Source of the DNA: an uncultured Anaerolineae bacterium
Lineage (GTDB): Bacteria > Chloroflexota > Anaerolineae > Anaerolineales > Villigracilaceae
Length of the DNA: 25,119 nucleotides
Assembly: GCA_903854805.1 (NCBI GenBank)
Contig: CAINXK010000118.1
Span: 1-25,119, forward strand
Direction of reading: 5' to 3'
The position numbers and the translations under genes were made by a program. The stretch's first letter is position 1, and the number at the start of each line of letters is the position of its first letter. The notes beneath the pieces are model-generated. The model did no database searches and was not told where the DNA came from. It saw only the letters and a list, made by a program, of their open reading frames with translations. Shown here piece after piece: positions 24,072-25,119 of this stretch.

Positions 24072-24752
24072 ATGTCTTCCAATACGATGATTCAATCACA
24101 GCGTGCGCTGGATGTTCACCACAAATTATTGGCTTTTTACGGCGAACCTATTTGGCGTAACCCTCTGCCAGCGGTCGATGAGCTGGTCTCTACTATTCTG
24201 TCACAAAATACCAATGACATCAACCGCGATAAAGCCTTTAATGCCCTCATTGCCATGTTCCCAAGCTGGGAAACAGTCCGCGATGCACCCACCAGCAGTG
24301 TATTGGAGTGCATCCGGGTGGCGGGGCTGGCCAACCAGAAGGGACCCCGCATACAGCAGGTACTGAACCAGATAACGGTCGAGCGCGGCAGCCTGGATTT
24401 ATCATTTTTAAACGATCTAGCCCTCGAAGAAGCCCGGGCCTGGTTAATGAAATTCAACGGTGTTGGCCCGAAAACCGCCGCCATTGTTTTGTGTTTTTCA
24501 CTGGGTCGCCCAGCCTTTCCAGTTGATACGCATATCTATCGTGTATCCGGAAGAATAGGCCTACGCCCAGAAAAAATCTCAGTAGAAGATGCCCACCCGT
24601 ATCTGGAAGCCCTATTCCCACCAGAGACCTATTACGCAGCCCACCTTAACATCATCCGGTTAGGGCGCGAGATATGCCATGCACGCAAACCAGTGTGCGC
24701 AAGCTGCCCTTTGCTCAGTCTGTGCGATACTGGGCAGCTACAAAACAGCTAA
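24072..24752 (+). CDS. nth: Endonuclease III homologue (DNA glycosylase/lyase, 4Fe-4S)
   Basis: A 226-residue HhH-GPD base-excision repair enzyme. The helix-hairpin-helix reads FNGVGPKTAAIVL with catalytic Lys134, and the catalytic Asp152 is in PVDTHIYRV. A complete iron-sulphur cluster loop is present: Cys202-x6-Cys209-x2-Cys212-x5-Cys218. The LSQNTNDINRDKAFNAL stretch near residue 45 matches the endonuclease III family, which removes oxidised pyrimidines and cuts the resulting abasic site. The LSQNTND motif replaces the more common LSaQttD, so it may belong to a subbranch with a different base preference. It is last in the same-strand run that begins at thrC, though a hairpin separates it from the asparaginase gene. 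Confidence 0.88.
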   Translation: MSSNTMIQSQRALDVHHKLLAFYGEPIWRNPLPAVDELVSTILSQNTNDINRDKAFNALIAMFPSWETVRDAPTSSVLECIRVAGLANQKGPRIQQVLNQITVERGSLDLSFLNDLALEEARAWLMKFNGVGPKTAAIVLCFSLGRPAFPVDTHIYRVSGRIGLRPEKISVEDAHPYLEALFPPETYYAAHLNIIRLGREICHARKPVCASCPLLSLCDTGQLQNS

Positions 24753-24812
24753 TCTTAGCCTGACTAATGTTTACGCAAATTCCGATTATTAACAGCATGA
24801 ACGTTTGTTTTT

Positions 24813-24911
24813 GTGGTTATTTTTGCGCAACAACAGCGCAAAAATAACCACCAAGAATTGCAAGGTAACAAGACCCAATCCTGCTTACCCGATCCTATTG
24901 TTCAGGGTAAT
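24813..24911 (+). repeat. Interspersed repeat copy D with perfect GCGC hairpin
   Basis: Contains a perfect 16-bp stem, 24813-24828 with 24836-24851 (GTGGTTATTTTTGCGC and its complement), with loop AACAACA. This is followed by AAGACCCAATCCTGCTT. Copy B at 7550 has an imperfect version of the same hairpin and the TAACCA boundary. It could also act as terminator for the endonuclease III homologue, but no T run follows on the plus strand. Confidence 0.55.
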
Positions 24912-24955
24912 CCTTGATCGCGCTTTTTCAATAAAACAAACTCGAAACTTAAATC

Positions 24956-24987
24956 AAAAACAGCCACCAAAAAAGGTGGCTGTTTTT
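24956..24987 (-). terminator. Terminator of tRNA-Lys
   Basis: A 13-bp stem (AAAAACAGCCACC with GGTGGCTGTTTTT) around a six-base A/T loop. Read on the minus strand the stem is followed by a T-rich tract, immediately beyond the 3' end of the tRNA. It would also work for plus-strand transcripts. Confidence 0.75.
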
Positions 24988-24988
24988 G

Positions 24989-25060
24989 TGAGCGCGGAGA
25001 GGCTCGAACTCTCAACAAACGGCTTAAAAGGCCGCTGCTCTGCCATTGAGCTACGCGCCC
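24989..25060 (-). tRNA. tRNA-Lys (anticodon TTT)
   Basis: Read on the minus strand it folds as a full cloverleaf: acceptor GGGCGCG with CGCGCTC (one G-T pair), D arm GCTC/GAGC, anticodon stem GCGGC/GCCGT with loop CTTTTAA and anticodon TTT, a 5-nt variable loop, and T arm GAGAG/CTCTC with loop TTCGAGC. Discriminator A; CCA is not encoded. All 72 positions are accounted for. Confidence 0.95.
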
Positions 25061-25076
25061 AGACTTGCGAACACGG

Positions 25077-25105
25077 ATTTTATCACCATCTTACTAACAC
25101 GTCAA
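25077..25105 (-). promoter_or_regulatory. Sigma-70-like promoter of tRNA-Lys
   Basis: On the minus strand TTGACG (25105-25100), a 17-bp spacer and TAAAAT (25082-25077). The -10 is preceded by TGA, an extended element. It lies 16 bp upstream of the tRNA's first base. Confidence 0.75.
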
Positions 25106-25119
25106 TTGGAGTTTTAAAA

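Overview
The window looks like a chromosomal segment of a member of the Chloroflexota, most likely an Anaerolineae-type bacterium. This is inferred from gene content, not from a marker gene: a DUF6391-like protein, a lipoprotein with a Thr-Pro tail, a PucC/BCD-type transporter, a YghZ-type aldo/keto reductase and short-chain threonine dehydrogenase, all at moderate GC. About 18 convincing protein genes, one intact insertion sequence and one tRNA-Lys are present. Housekeeping genes (holA, purA, thrC, an endonuclease III homologue, tRNA-Lys) alternate with accessory genes.

Left part (1-6000): a transposase gene on the minus strand lies between candidate terminal inverted repeats. It is followed by an orphan cheW, a YghZ-like reductase, a small Cys-containing protein of unknown function, and the minus-strand pair DUF6391-like protein then holA. 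A minus-strand operon at 7467-5973 encodes a MerR-type DNA-binding protein, a 48-residue one-helix membrane protein overlapping it by ATGA, and a seven-helix membrane protein; it ends at a 15-bp hairpin. Upstream is a PucC-family transporter.

Middle part (9000-15250): a highly folded intergenic region precedes the promoter of purA. After a 630-bp gap bearing two terminators come threonine dehydrogenase (minus), a divergently transcribed lipoprotein, a DNA methyltransferase, and a protein with the layout of a PD-(D/E)XK nuclease whose core reads D-x8-N-x-H. The last two form a candidate restriction-modification or defence pair.

Right part (15250-25119): a four-helix membrane protein, a DHA1-type MFS exporter, a HAD phosphatase, a Ser/Thr-rich EF-hand protein, then a same-strand run of threonine synthase, GAF-GAF-PAS histidine kinase, metallo-beta-lactamase-like protein with altered metal ligands, asparaginase II and an endonuclease III homologue. 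tRNA-Lys (minus), with a clear promoter and terminator, closes the window.

The most notable non-genic signal is a family of four related 80-100 bp intergenic sequences (near 2856, 7550, 17874 and 24813), two carrying the same GCGC-centred hairpin. Two genes (thrC and the DUF6391-like gene) have extended -10 promoters placed so that transcription should begin at the start codon, suggesting leaderless mRNAs.
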